NCBI GenBank assembly: GCA_002483865.1
Contig: DLIT01000132.1
Location: 2,074-30,953 of the forward strand
From: Brevundimonas sp. UBA7635
GTDB taxonomy: Bacteria; Pseudomonadota; Alphaproteobacteria; Caulobacterales; Caulobacteraceae
Length of the DNA stretch: 28,880 bases
Direction: 5' to 3'
Of this stretch, positions 8,343 through 16,570 are shown one piece after another. The notes under the pieces were generated by a model that was not told where the DNA came from, did not search any database, and saw only the letters and a list, made by a program, of their open reading frames with translations. The first letter of the stretch is position 1. Each line of letters begins with the position of its first letter. A program made the translations under genes and the position numbers.

Positions 8343-8422
8343 TGTGGTTCAATGCTCCCCCAAAGATTGAGGAAGCCTACCGAATGATCCGTAAGAAGCC
8401 GTTAAGCTGGCGACAGCGGATG

Positions 8423-9934
8423 CTAGTCGGCGAACACAACTGGACGTCGCAGGAAGGCAGGGATGTCGTCCCCGAAACCGCCAGGGGCTGCGCGCAGGCC
8501 GGACTCCTTCGACGGGGGCACCGACTTGGCGTGACGAGCGGTCGCTTTCTTGGGCTCACTCGGCGTGGCGACCAGCTCCTCGTTGACGACCATGTCTTCG
8601 GTCTTGGCCGGGCGGCGGCCTCGTGAGCGCCGAGCTGGCTTGTCGGTTTCGATCGACTCGGTAACGGATTCTGCCTGAACGATCGGCTCCATGGAGGCGA
8701 CATTGTCGCTCTTGGGCACGGGACGCGGACGTTCATTGCGCCGGCCACGCCCGCGCGAACGGTCATCATCGGAGCGCGCACGGTCCTTGATGGAGGCAAA
8801 GTCAATGCCTTCCAGAACCAGTTCCTGCGGCTCTTTCTTGATCAGCTTCAGAACCTTGTCCAACGACTTGTCGTCAGAGGGAGTGACGATCATGAAGGCT
8901 TCACCGGTACGTCCGGCGCGGCCCGTCCGGCCGATGCGGTGCACATAGTCGTCAGCGTGGTGAGACACGTCGTAGTTGAAAACGTGGCTGACGTCGGGAA
9001 TGTCGAGACCGCGGGCGGCCACGTCCGAAGCTACCAGAAGTTTCAGGTCACCAGCGCGGAAATCTGCCAGGGTTTTCATGCGCAGGGACTGGTCCAGATC
9101 GCCATGGATCGGAGCAGCATCAAAGCCGTGAACCTGAAGGGATTTGGCCACAATATCGACGTCTGATTTGCGATTGCAGAAGACGATACCGTTCTTGACT
9201 TCGGCCCGCTCGATTAGGGCGCGCAGTGCGGTACGCTTTGCCTTGGGGTCGCTGTTGGGAATGCGCACCAGGTACTGGGTAATCGTGTCGGCGGTCATGG
9301 CCGGACGCGAAGCCTCGATCCGGGTCGGATCCTTCAAGAACTGGGTCGTCAGTCGCGTGATCTCAGGCGGCATGGTGGCCGAGAAGAACAGGGTCTGGCG
9401 ACGCGGCGGCGTCAGCTTGAAGATGCGCTCAATGTCGGGAATGAACCCCATGTCCAGCATGCGGTCGGCTTCATCCACGACCATCATCTCGACGCCGGTC
9501 AGCAGGATCTTGCCCCGATCAAACAGGTCGAGCAGACGGCCCGGCGTGGCGATCAGGACGTCAACGCCCTTGTTCAGCAGGGCAACCTGGTCGCCCATGG
9601 ATACCCCGCCGATCAGCAGCGCCCAGTTGAGCTTGGTACCCTTGGCATATTTGGCGAAGTTCTCGCCCACCTGGTCAGCCAGTTCGCGGGTAGGGGCCAG
9701 GACCAGGGCGCGGGGCATACGAGCCCGGGCGCGGCCGGCGCCAAGCCGATCGATCATCGGCAGGGTAAAGGCCGCGGTCTTGCCAGTACCGGTCTGGGCA
9801 ATGCCCAGGACATCGCGGCCAGCCAGGGCGACGGGAATGGCAGACGCCTGAATCGGCGTTGCTTCGGTGTAGCCTGTATCGGCGACCGCCTGCAGGGTCG
9901 TGGCCGAAAGGCCCAGTTTGGTGAACTCTGTCAT
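8423..9934 (-). CDS. rhlE: DEAD-box RNA helicase, RhlE type
   Basis: The 503-residue protein has all the core helicase motifs: Q-motif region (ATPIQASAIP), motif I AQTGTGKT (46-53), PTREL (81-85), DEAD (154-157), SAT (185-187) and motif VI HRIGRTGRAGR (332-342). The order and spacing match RhlE-type helicases, which unwind structured RNA in ribosome assembly and mRNA decay. After residue 385 comes an Arg/Lys-rich, probably disordered tail that would bind RNA. The very end carries the hydrophobic patch DDIPAFLRRPV (489-499), discussed as a finding. The start at 9934 directly precedes FTKLGLS; upstream is a good promoter at 10041-10069. The gene symbol is by family similarity. Confidence 0.93.
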   Translation of the reverse strand: MTEFTKLGLSATTLQAVADTGYTEATPIQASAIPVALAGRDVLGIAQTGTGKTAAFTLPMIDRLGAGRARARMPRALVLAPTRELADQVGENFAKYAKGTKLNWALLIGGVSMGDQVALLNKGVDVLIATPGRLLDLFDRGKILLTGVEMMVVDEADRMLDMGFIPDIERIFKLTPPRRQTLFFSATMPPEITRLTTQFLKDPTRIEASRPAMTADTITQYLVRIPNSDPKAKRTALRALIERAEVKNGIVFCNRKSDVDIVAKSLQVHGFDAAPIHGDLDQSLRMKTLADFRAGDLKLLVASDVAARGLDIPDVSHVFNYDVSHHADDYVHRIGRTGRAGRTGEAFMIVTPSDDKSLDKVLKLIKKEPQELVLEGIDFASIKDRARSDDDRSRGRGRRNERPRPVPKSDNVASMEPIVQAESVTESIETDKPARRSRGRRPAKTEDMVVNEELVATPSEPKKATARHAKSVPPSKESGLRAAPGGFGDDIPAFLRRPVVFAD

Positions 9935-10040
9935 TTAATCCAGGTGACGGAAAACCGTCTTTGCGTACATGACCTGCGGAACCGCCCCTCGTGGGCGAGC
10001 GGGCGGCGCGCATCGCCTGTCCTGTCCCGGGTCAATGGGG

Positions 10041-10069
10041 GTATATGGAAATCCCTACGAGACAGTCAA
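10041..10069 (-). promoter_or_regulatory. Probable promoter of the RhlE-type helicase gene, with inverted repeat
   Basis: On the minus strand a TTGACT -35 (10064-10069) is followed by a 17 bp spacer and an ATATAC -10 (10041-10046). This is about 107 bp upstream of the helicase start codon. The perfect inverted repeat ATGGAAAT (10045-10052) / ATTTCCAT (10072-10079) overlaps the -10 and abuts the -35, so it could be an operator. The leader also contains a small hairpin GACGG-AAAA-CCGTC at 9946-9959. Confidence 0.55.
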
Positions 10070-10146
10070 GTATTTCCATCGGGGCGACAGGATTGGAAAT
10101 GTGCGGACAGACTGATAGGTCACTCTTCAAGCAGGAGGTTCTCTGT

Positions 10147-10503
10147 ATGCGGACGAAAGCACTGATCGCCCTGTCGGCTGTAATCTGTATGGCGGGAACG
10201 CCAGCGATGGCGGACATGGAACTGGCCTTCAGCAATACTGTCGTGTCGCAGTACGCCAGCGGGCTGAAGGTTCGGCACTGGTTCAATCGCGACGGGAGCT
10301 ATCAGGCCTTCTTTTCGGATGGACGCCGCATGACGGGACGCTGGACCGAAGAAGGCAGCAAGGTCTGCCTGAATGACATTCGTCCCCGCATGATCCTGTC
10401 ACGCTTCTGCACCCCGGCCGTGAAGGCTGAGATCGGTGCCACCTGGTCCAGCCGCGATCCCCTGGGTCGCCGTGTGCACAATGAGCTCGTGTCCGGCCGT
10501 TAG
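10147..10503 (+). CDS. Small secreted protein, unknown function
   Basis: I do not recognise this 118-residue protein. The ATG at 10147 has a near-perfect AGGAGG about 8 bp upstream, so it is preferred over the longer in-frame extension starting near 9991. Residues 1-22 form a Sec signal peptide ending AMA before the mature start DMELAFSNT. The mature part is about 96 residues with a W-rich beta-like pattern: HWFNRDGSYQAFFSDGRRMTGRW, then KVCLND and RFCTP. The two mature cysteines could form a disulfide. A pattern of the form G-x-Y...DG...G-x-W...C occurs in several small alphaproteobacterial exported proteins. It sits alone, facing topA across a bidirectional terminator. Confidence 0.75.
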   Translation: MRTKALIALSAVICMAGTPAMADMELAFSNTVVSQYASGLKVRHWFNRDGSYQAFFSDGRRMTGRWTEEGSKVCLNDIRPRMILSRFCTPAVKAEIGATWSSRDPLGRRVHNELVSGR

Positions 10504-10511
10504 GGCGATAC

Positions 10512-10549
10512 GAAAAAGCCCCCGGGCGATGCCGGGGGCAGTCTGTTTA
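10512..10549. terminator. Bidirectional intrinsic terminator between the secreted-protein gene and topA
   Basis: A perfect 8 bp stem, GCCCCCGG (10518-10525) with CCGGGGGC (10532-10539), has a 6-base loop. It is preceded by an A-run (10513-10517) that becomes a U-run on the minus strand, right after the topA stop. On the plus strand the following bases are GTCTGTTTAT, weaker but usable. Confidence 0.85.
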
Positions 10550-13168
10550 TTCGGCTTTGGCCGTCTTGGTGACCTTCCTGGCGGCGGCTTTCTTGGTCGT
10601 CGCCTTGGCTGCAGGCTTCTTGGCGGGAGCTTTCCTGGTCGCAGCGGCCTTTTTCTTGGGCGTCGCCCCGGCCTTGGCGGCCAGCAGGGGAAGGGCCGCT
10701 TCCAGGGTCATGTCGTCCGGTTCCGTGCCCTTGGGTAGGGTAGCGTTGACCTTGTTCCACTTCACATAGGGCCCATAGCGGCCTGCCATTACCTGAACGG
10801 CGTTACCGTCTTCGGGGTGGTTGCCCAACTCCTTGAGCGGTGCAGCCGCTGCGCCTCGGCCCGCGCGTCCGGCCCGCTTTTCGGCCAGCAGCGAAACAGC
10901 ACGGTTCAGACCAACTTCAAAGACCTCATCGATGTCCGAGACATTGGCATAGGTACCATCGTGAGCCACGAAGGGACCAAAGCGGCCAAGGCCCGCGGTG
11001 ATCGGCTTGCCGTCTTCGGGATGTTCACCCACCACGCGTGGCAGGCTGAGCAGTTTGAGTGCCTTATCCAGATCCAGCGACGCAGGCGACCAGCCCTTGG
11101 GCAGGGATGAGCGACGCGGCTTGGCTCCTTCTTCAAGCGCTTCGGTTTCCACATAGGGACCAAAGCGACCGATCTTCAGCTGAACAGCCTTGCCGGTTGC
11201 CGGATCGACACCCAGTTCACGATCACCGCTTTCAGCGACACCTTCGGCACCCTCGGGCGAAGCGACGGGGCGGGTGTATTTGCATTCCGGATAGCGCGAG
11301 CAGCCGATGAAGGCACCAAAACGGCTGGTCTTCAGGCTCAGTTGGCCTTCGCTACAGACCGGACACAGGCGCGGGTCGCTGCCATCGCCTCTGTCGGGAA
11401 AGATGTGCGCGCCGAGGGCTTCGTTCAGATGGTCCAGAATCGCCGTGGTACGCAGCTCGCCCGCAGCCTGGGTGGCAGCGTGGAAGTCCTGCCAGAAGGA
11501 ACGGAGCAGCGCCTTCCAGTCCAGATCACCGGCCGATACTTCGTCCAGCTGGGTCTCCAGCGCGGCGGTGAAATCGTATTCCACCCACTTGGAGAAGAAC
11601 TGCTCCAGGAATGCAGTGACCAGACGGCCCTTGTCTTCCGGATAGAAGCGGTTCTTGTCCATGCGGACGTATTCGCGGTCGCGCAAAGTCGACAGGATCG
11701 ATGCATAGGTCGACGGACGGCCGATGCCCAGCTCTTCCAATTTCTTGACCAGCGTGGCTTCGGAAAAGCGCGGCGGCGGCTCGGTGAAATGCTGGTCCGT
11801 GCGGATGGCCTGGACCTGGGCCTTCGCGCCTTCCTTCAGCGCAGGCAGGCGGCCACCGTCTTCGTCCTCGTCCTCGGCACCCTTCTGGCGGTCGTCGCGG
11901 CCTTCCTCATAGACGGCGAGGAAGCCATCGAAGATCACGACCTGACCCGTGGCGCGCAGGCCGGTCTGGCTGTCGGGCGTCTCGATCTCGACCGTGGTGC
12001 GGTCCAGGCGTGCGGATTCCATCTGTGACGCGACGGTGCGCTTCCAGATCAGCTCATAGAGACGCTGCAGATCGCCTTCCAGACGCAGGGAGTCCGGATG
12101 GCGCATCATATTGGTCGGACGGATGGCTTCGTGCGCTTCCTGGGCGTTCTTGGCCTTGGTCTTGTAATAGCGCGGCTCTGCGGGGACGTAGGCCGGACCG
12201 AAACGCTCGCTGATCGCCTCGCGGGCCTGGGCAATGCCTTCGGGCGTCACATAGACGCCGTCGGTACGCATATAGGTGATCAGGCCGCCGGTATCGTCGA
12301 CGCCTTCATAAAGTTTCTGCGCGGCCTGCATGGTGCGCTGGGCGGTGAAGCCCAGCTTGCGCGCCGCTTCCTGTTGCAGGGTCGAGGTGGTGAAGGGCGG
12401 GGCAGGCGAACGTTTAGCCGGCTTCTTTTCGACCGACTTGATCGTGAAGTCGCCCGACGAAATGGCGTTGCGGGCGGCGGTGGCCATAGCCTCGGACACG
12501 ATGTCCAGACGCTGGACGCGCTTGCCCTCGTGCTTCACCAGACGGGTGGTAAAGGGCGGGCTGTCGGCAATCAGATCGGCTTCAACCGACCAGTATTCCT
12601 GCGGCTTGAACTTCTCGATCTCCATTTCGCGATCGACGACGATGCGAAGGGCGACCGACTGCACGCGACCGGCCGAGCGCGCGCCCGGCAACTTGCGCCA
12701 CAGCACCGGCGACAGGTTGAAGCCCACCAGATAGTCCAGCGCGCGGCGGGCCAGATAGGCCTCGACCAGCTCCATATCCAGCTGGCGCGGATTGGCCATG
12801 GCCTCCAGCACGGCCGACTTGGTGATCGCGTTGAACGTTACGCGCTCGACCTCGGTGCCCTTGAGGGCCTTCTTCTTGTTCAGCACTTCCAGAACGTGCC
12901 AGCTGATCGCCTCACCCTCGCGGTCGGGGTCGGTGGCGAGGATGACGCGGTCGGCCTTCTTGGCAGCTTCTGCGATTTCCGACAGGCGCTTGGTGGCCTT
13001 GGAATCCACCTCCCACTGCATGGCAAAGTCATCATCGGGCAGGACCGAGCCATCCTTCGACGGCAGGTCGCGGATATGACCGTACGAAGCCAGGACCTTG
13101 TAGTCCGAGCCCAGGTACTTGTTGATGGTTTTGGCCTTGGCGGGGCTCTCGACGATTACGAGATTCAT
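10547..13168 (-). CDS. topA: DNA topoisomerase I (type IA)
   Basis: This 873-residue protein relaxes negatively supercoiled DNA through a transient 5'-phosphotyrosine link. The Toprim domain is at 1-150 (VIVESPAKAKTI; acidic cluster ATDPDREGEAISWH at 78-91). The catalytic tyrosine is Y299 in ITYMRTD. The C-terminal part has one four-cysteine zinc ribbon (CPVC...GCSRYPEC) followed by three GRFGPYV/GRFGPFV/GRYGPYV repeats, then a Lys/Ala-rich tail of about 40 residues. The frame is open 22 codons further upstream, but the ATG at 13168 gives the family-standard MNLVIVESP start. It is transcribed towards an intrinsic terminator immediately after its stop. Confidence 0.97.
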   Translation of the reverse strand: MNLVIVESPAKAKTINKYLGSDYKVLASYGHIRDLPSKDGSVLPDDDFAMQWEVDSKATKRLSEIAEAAKKADRVILATDPDREGEAISWHVLEVLNKKKALKGTEVERVTFNAITKSAVLEAMANPRQLDMELVEAYLARRALDYLVGFNLSPVLWRKLPGARSAGRVQSVALRIVVDREMEIEKFKPQEYWSVEADLIADSPPFTTRLVKHEGKRVQRLDIVSEAMATAARNAISSGDFTIKSVEKKPAKRSPAPPFTTSTLQQEAARKLGFTAQRTMQAAQKLYEGVDDTGGLITYMRTDGVYVTPEGIAQAREAISERFGPAYVPAEPRYYKTKAKNAQEAHEAIRPTNMMRHPDSLRLEGDLQRLYELIWKRTVASQMESARLDRTTVEIETPDSQTGLRATGQVVIFDGFLAVYEEGRDDRQKGAEDEDEDGGRLPALKEGAKAQVQAIRTDQHFTEPPPRFSEATLVKKLEELGIGRPSTYASILSTLRDREYVRMDKNRFYPEDKGRLVTAFLEQFFSKWVEYDFTAALETQLDEVSAGDLDWKALLRSFWQDFHAATQAAGELRTTAILDHLNEALGAHIFPDRGDGSDPRLCPVCSEGQLSLKTSRFGAFIGCSRYPECKYTRPVASPEGAEGVAESGDRELGVDPATGKAVQLKIGRFGPYVETEALEEGAKPRRSSLPKGWSPASLDLDKALKLLSLPRVVGEHPEDGKPITAGLGRFGPFVAHDGTYANVSDIDEVFEVGLNRAVSLLAEKRAGRAGRGAAAAPLKELGNHPEDGNAVQVMAGRYGPYVKWNKVNATLPKGTEPDDMTLEAALPLLAAKAGATPKKKAAATRKAPAKKPAAKATTKKAAARKVTKTAKAE

Positions 13169-13258
13169 GACGCTCTGTTCGGGAAATCGGGGCGCGAACG
13201 TGGTTGGCGTCGCGCCAGAAGTCAATCGCTCCATTTCGCGTGCGGCAACTTCAAGATG

Positions 13259-13292
13259 TTTACATTCTAATATGCATATCTATGGTTGTGCA
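13259..13292. promoter_or_regulatory. Candidate divergent promoters for topA and the 66-residue gene, with palindrome
   Basis: This AT-rich patch stands out from the GC-rich surroundings. On the minus strand TGCACA (13287-13292), 17 bp, then TAGAAT (13264-13269) could drive topA. On the plus strand TTTACA (13259-13264), 16 bp, then TATGGT (13281-13286) could drive the small gene. The perfect palindrome ATATGCATAT (13270-13279) lies inside both spacers. Promoter matches are moderate. Confidence 0.45.
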
Positions 13293-13322
13293 TGGAATGC
13301 GTCTACTCAGGTGAGGGCGACT

Positions 13323-13523
13323 ATGATGGCTAATCGATCGACCCGGTCTGCGAAACAAGTCCGTCAGACAGCGGATCTGGCCGACTACCCCTTGCGGGAG
13401 TATGTGGCCTCCATGGCGGTGGAGCTAGCCAATCTGGCGCGGTCGGAGGGCGATGTGCGTCTGGCAAGGGCGTTGGAGGGCGCAGCCCAGTTGGCCCGCG
13501 AGATTGAGCCACGCCTGGCCTAG
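13323..13523 (+). CDS. Conserved-looking small protein of unknown function (66 residues)
   Basis: I do not recognise a family. The ATG at 13323 (or the adjacent in-frame ATG at 13326) follows AGGTGAGGG at good distance; the same frame is open further upstream inside the topA leader but without a ribosome site. The product is soluble and mainly helical: a basic start (NRSTRSAKQVRQ), then ADYPLREYVASMAVELANLARSEGD and RLARALEGAAQLAREI. The helical periodicity suggests a small helical hairpin or dimerising protein. It lies opposite and between topA and dprA. Its TAG stop shares a CTAG tetranucleotide with the dprA stop. Having a ribosome site, a plausible promoter and protein-like composition, it is probably real. 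Confidence 0.65.
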   Translation: MMANRSTRSAKQVRQTADLADYPLREYVASMAVELANLARSEGDVRLARALEGAAQLAREIEPRLA

Positions 13524-14632
13524 AACTCGCGGGTTGCCAAGCCATTAGGCAAAAGACAGACCTGCCCGGTCAGGGACAGTTCCAGCATGGCTGCGCGAAT
13601 CTGGCCGATGGGCTGCCCCAAGGCCCGCGCCAGTTCATCCTGGGGCGTGGGCACTGCCGACAGCTGGGCCAGAACCTGATCCAGGAAATCCTGTTCCATC
13701 AGGTCCGGCATGTCCTCGCCGTCCGCTGTGGTCAGGCCCAGGGCCAGGCGGGGTCGATCAGCTTCGCGCAGGCTGAACAGGGACGAGAAGGCGCGCTCTA
13801 TATCTTCCAGCCCCTCGCACAGGATAGCCCCCTGGCGAAGCAGTTCGTTGGGGCCGCGCGATCGCGGGTCCAGGGGCGATCCCGGCACGGCGAAGACGTC
13901 GCGGCCCTGCTCATTGGCCAGGCGAGCGGTTATCAGGGAGCCGGAGCGCAACTCCGCCTCCACCACGATCACACCGCGCGACAGGCCCGAAATAATGCGG
14001 TTGCGACGTGGGAAGTCCCTGGCCTGGGCACGGGCACCGACCGGGCTTTCGCTGACGATGCACCCCTGTTCGGTCAGCTGGTGATAGAGGCCGGTATTCT
14101 CGGCCGGATAGATGTCATCGACGCCGCCGCCCAGAACGGCCACCGTTCCCTTGGCCAGAGCGCCCTGGTGGGCTGCGGCATCGATCCCCCGGGCCAGGCC
14201 GGACACCACGACATAGCCCGCCTCGCCCAGTTGCTGGGCCAGACCACGGGCAATCCTTTGGCCACCCGCCGAGGCGATGCGTGCGCCCACAATGGCAATG
14301 CAAGGCTGGTTGAGCAGATGACCCTTGCCGCGAATCCATAGCACGGGCGGCGGCGGCTCGGTGGCCGTCAGCAGTTCCGGGTAGGCAAGATCGCCCAGCA
14401 CCAGAAGTTCGGCACCCAGCCGATGACCGGCCGCAACCTCGTCCTCGATCAGGCTGATTGACGGCAGTCCATAGGTCTTGCCGCCTCGCCGAGTCAGCTG
14501 GGGCAGGGCGTCCACGGCGCGGGTGGCCGCGCCAAATCTCTGTAGCAGATGGGAAAAGGCGACCGGCCCGATGCCATCGGTGCGCGCCAGCCGAAGCCGG
14601 GCAAGACGCTCGGCTTCGGACAAGGAGGTCAC
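13520..14632 (-). CDS. dprA: DprA/Smf, single-strand DNA-binding RecA loader
   Basis: The 370-residue protein has the DprA order: an N-terminal helical SAM-like domain (about 1-70), the Rossmann-like DNA-binding core (about 75-290) and a C-terminal winged-helix-like domain. Core motifs are IVGAR (114-118), SGLARGID (144-151), [24 protein letters not shown] and [12 protein letters not shown]. It binds incoming single-stranded DNA during transformation and loads RecA. The GTG start at 14632 overlaps the plsY stop (GTGA) and is preceded by GGCG-rich sequence rather than a strong ribosome site, so coupling with plsY is likely. It is the last gene of the pyrB-pyrC-plsY-dprA run. Confidence 0.94.
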   Translation of the reverse strand: MTSLSEAERLARLRLARTDGIGPVAFSHLLQRFGAATRAVDALPQLTRRGGKTYGLPSISLIEDEVAAGHRLGAELLVLGDLAYPELLTATEPPPPVLWIRGKGHLLNQPCIAIVGARIASAGGQRIARGLAQQLGEAGYVVVSGLARGIDAAAHQGALAKGTVAVLGGGVDDIYPAENTGLYHQLTEQGCIVSESPVGARAQARDFPRRNRIISGLSRGVIVVEAELRSGSLITARLANEQGRDVFAVPGSPLDPRSRGPNELLRQGAILCEGLEDIERAFSSLFSLREADRPRLALGLTTADGEDMPDLMEQDFLDQVLAQLSAVPTPQDELARALGQPIGQIRAAMLELSLTGQVCLLPNGLATREF

Positions 14633-15267
14633 GCCTTCTTGGCTCCGATGCGGGGCTCAACCCCCTTTAACAGCCGCCCGATGTTCTCATGGTGGCGAAT
14701 GTAGATAAGAACGGCCGTGAACACGGTCAGGATCAGAATGGCGGGCTCAGCTGGCAGGCCCAGGGCGGGCAGGGGCAGCAGGGCACAAAGTGGGGTAGCC
14801 GCGGCGGCGACCAGAGCCGCCAGCGAAGAGTAGCGTAAGGCAAAGGCCAGCAGCAGCCAGGTCGCCGCCGCCAGAAGCCCCAGCGGCCAGCAGGCCGCCA
14901 GGATCAGGCCAAAGAAGGTTGCGACGCCCTTGCCGCCCTTGAAGCCCAGCCAAACCGGGAACAGGTGGCCCAGGAAGGCGGCACCGCCAGCGATGGCCCC
15001 GGCTAGTTCGGTGCCGATCAAATGACGCGCCAGCAGAAGGGCAACCGCGCCCTTGGCGGCGTCCAGCACCAGGGTGGCGATAGCCAGATCCTTGCGGCCC
15101 GTCCTCAGCACATTGGTCGCGCCAATATTGCCAGAGCCGATCTGGCGCACATCTCCGACGCCCGTGGCACGGGTCAGAACGACGCCAAAGGGAATGGATC
15201 CCAGCAGATAGCCACCCAGGGCTACCAGTCCGAGCATGAGGAGGGCCGGTCCCGCCAGATCCTGCAA
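14629..15267 (-). CDS. plsY: PlsY, acyl-phosphate:glycerol-3-phosphate acyltransferase
   Basis: This polytopic inner-membrane enzyme (212 residues from this start) transfers an acyl group from acyl-phosphate to glycerol-3-phosphate, the first step of phospholipid synthesis. The family loops are present: [22 protein letters not shown] and [12 protein letters not shown]. About five to six hydrophobic segments are visible. No ATG is well placed. TTG 15267 has GGAG eight bases upstream, whereas GTG 15276 would abut that GGAG, so TTG is preferred and GTG is the alternative. The gene follows the pyrC-like stop by 13 bp and overlaps dprA by 4 bp. Confidence 0.9.
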   Translation of the reverse strand: MQDLAGPALLMLGLVALGGYLLGSIPFGVVLTRATGVGDVRQIGSGNIGATNVLRTGRKDLAIATLVLDAAKGAVALLLARHLIGTELAGAIAGGAAFLGHLFPVWLGFKGGKGVATFFGLILAACWPLGLLAAATWLLLAFALRYSSLAALVAAAATPLCALLPLPALGLPAEPAILILTVFTAVLIYIRHHENIGRLLKGVEPRIGAKKA

Positions 15268-15280
15268 GTGAATCACTCCG

Positions 15281-16570
15281 CTATAGGTTGTCGTGCACGA
15301 TGCGGCCCTGAACGATCGTGAGCAAGACCTTGCCTTGCAGGCGGCGGCCATCGAAAGGCGAATTCTTCGATTTGGACCTAAGCTGTGCTGCGTCGATCAC
15401 GACCGGGGCACCAGCATCGAACAGAACCAGATCGGCGGGGGCTCCGGCTGCCAGCAGGCCCGCTTCCAGGCCCAGCAGATTGGCTGGGCCCTGGGTCAGA
15501 GGTCGCAGGACATCCAGGAGGTCCAGGCCGTGCTCGTGATGCAGCATCAGGGCTGCAGGCAAAAGGGTCTCCAGTCCAATGGCCCCGGGCTCAGCCTCAG
15601 CGAACGGGCGACGCTTGTTCTCGGCGGGCTCGGGCGCGTGGGCCGAGGTGATGGCGTCGATCAGGCCATCGCGCACGGCCTCGACCAGGGCCTGGCGGTC
15701 GCTTTCACGGCGCAACGGCGGGTCCAGCCGGTAGAAGGTGCGATAGTCGCCGATGTCGACCTCGTTGAAGCACAGGTGGTTGATCGACACGGAAGCCGCC
15801 ACGTCCAGTCCCCGACCGCGCGCCCGGGCCAGAACCTCCAGCGCGCCTTCGGTCGAAATCTGATCGACCAGGAACCGGGCTCCGGTCAACTCGACCAGAG
15901 CCAGATCGCGGTCCAGCTGGATGCGCTCGGCGATAGCCGGAACCGATGGCAGGCCAAGCCGGGTGGCCAATTCGCCCGAAGTCGCCACGGCCCCTTCCGA
16001 CAGCCAGGGCTCGACCGGACGACAGGCGATCAGGGCATTGAAGGTGGCAGCATAGCTCATCACCCTTTGCAGGGTGCGGCTGTTCTGAATCACGCGGTCG
16101 CCGTCAGTAAAATAGAGAGCCCCGGCCTCGTGCATCAGCCCGATCTCGGCCATGCGCTGGCCTTCGCGCTTCTGGGTCGCCGAACCGGCCGCGCGAACAT
16201 GGACCAGGTCCAGGGCCGCGCCGCGACGCTGGATGTGGTCGATCATGGCCGGATCGTCGAGGGCCGGCTCGGTATCGGGCTGGACGACGATGGTGGTCAC
16301 GCCACCCGCGGCCGCCGAAAGACTGGCCGACTTCAGGGTTTCCTTGGGCTCATTGCCCGGCTCGCCCGTCTTGACGCGGATATCGATCAGGCCAGGAGCC
16401 AGGCAGCGGCCCTGGGCATCGATGACCTTGATGCCGTCGGGAATATGGCTGACCGGGCCGTGGACGACTTCGGAAATGCGGCCGTCCTCGAACAGGATGG
16501 CACCGGGGCCGTCATAGTCGGTGGCCGGGTCCAGCAGGCGGGCGTTGATGATGGCGATGGCGTGGATCAT
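15281..16570 (-). CDS. pyrC: Dihydroorotase-like protein, catalytically degenerate (PyrC' / PyrX type)
   Basis: The 429-residue protein has the amidohydrolase fold of class I dihydroorotases (APGLID at about 58-63, [14 protein letters not shown], the [11 protein letters not shown] helix, [14 protein letters not shown] end). Key metal ligands are missing. The HxH after PGLID is replaced by R-V-K ([11 protein letters not shown]), and the canonical TDHAPH is SAHAPEP. In Pseudomonas such PyrC' proteins are inactive but needed to assemble aspartate carbamoyltransferase. The 4 bp overlap with pyrB fits that role. A second, active dihydroorotase would have to be encoded elsewhere. Many annotations would simply call it PyrC. 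Confidence 0.9.
   Translation of the reverse strand: MIHAIAIINARLLDPATDYDGPGAILFEDGRISEVVHGPVSHIPDGIKVIDAQGRCLAPGLIDIRVKTGEPGNEPKETLKSASLSAAAGGVTTIVVQPDTEPALDDPAMIDHIQRRGAALDLVHVRAAGSATQKREGQRMAEIGLMHEAGALYFTDGDRVIQNSRTLQRVMSYAATFNALIACRPVEPWLSEGAVATSGELATRLGLPSVPAIAERIQLDRDLALVELTGARFLVDQISTEGALEVLARARGRGLDVAASVSINHLCFNEVDIGDYRTFYRLDPPLRRESDRQALVEAVRDGLIDAITSAHAPEPAENKRRPFAEAEPGAIGLETLLPAALMLHHEHGLDLLDVLRPLTQGPANLLGLEAGLLAAGAPADLVLFDAGAPVVIDAAQLRSKSKNSPFDGRRLQGKVLLTIVQGRIVHDNL

Noticed and set aside
12098..13270. 390-codon plus-strand frame opposite topA
   Set aside because: Mirror of the topA frame; no motif and it runs across the topA start region.
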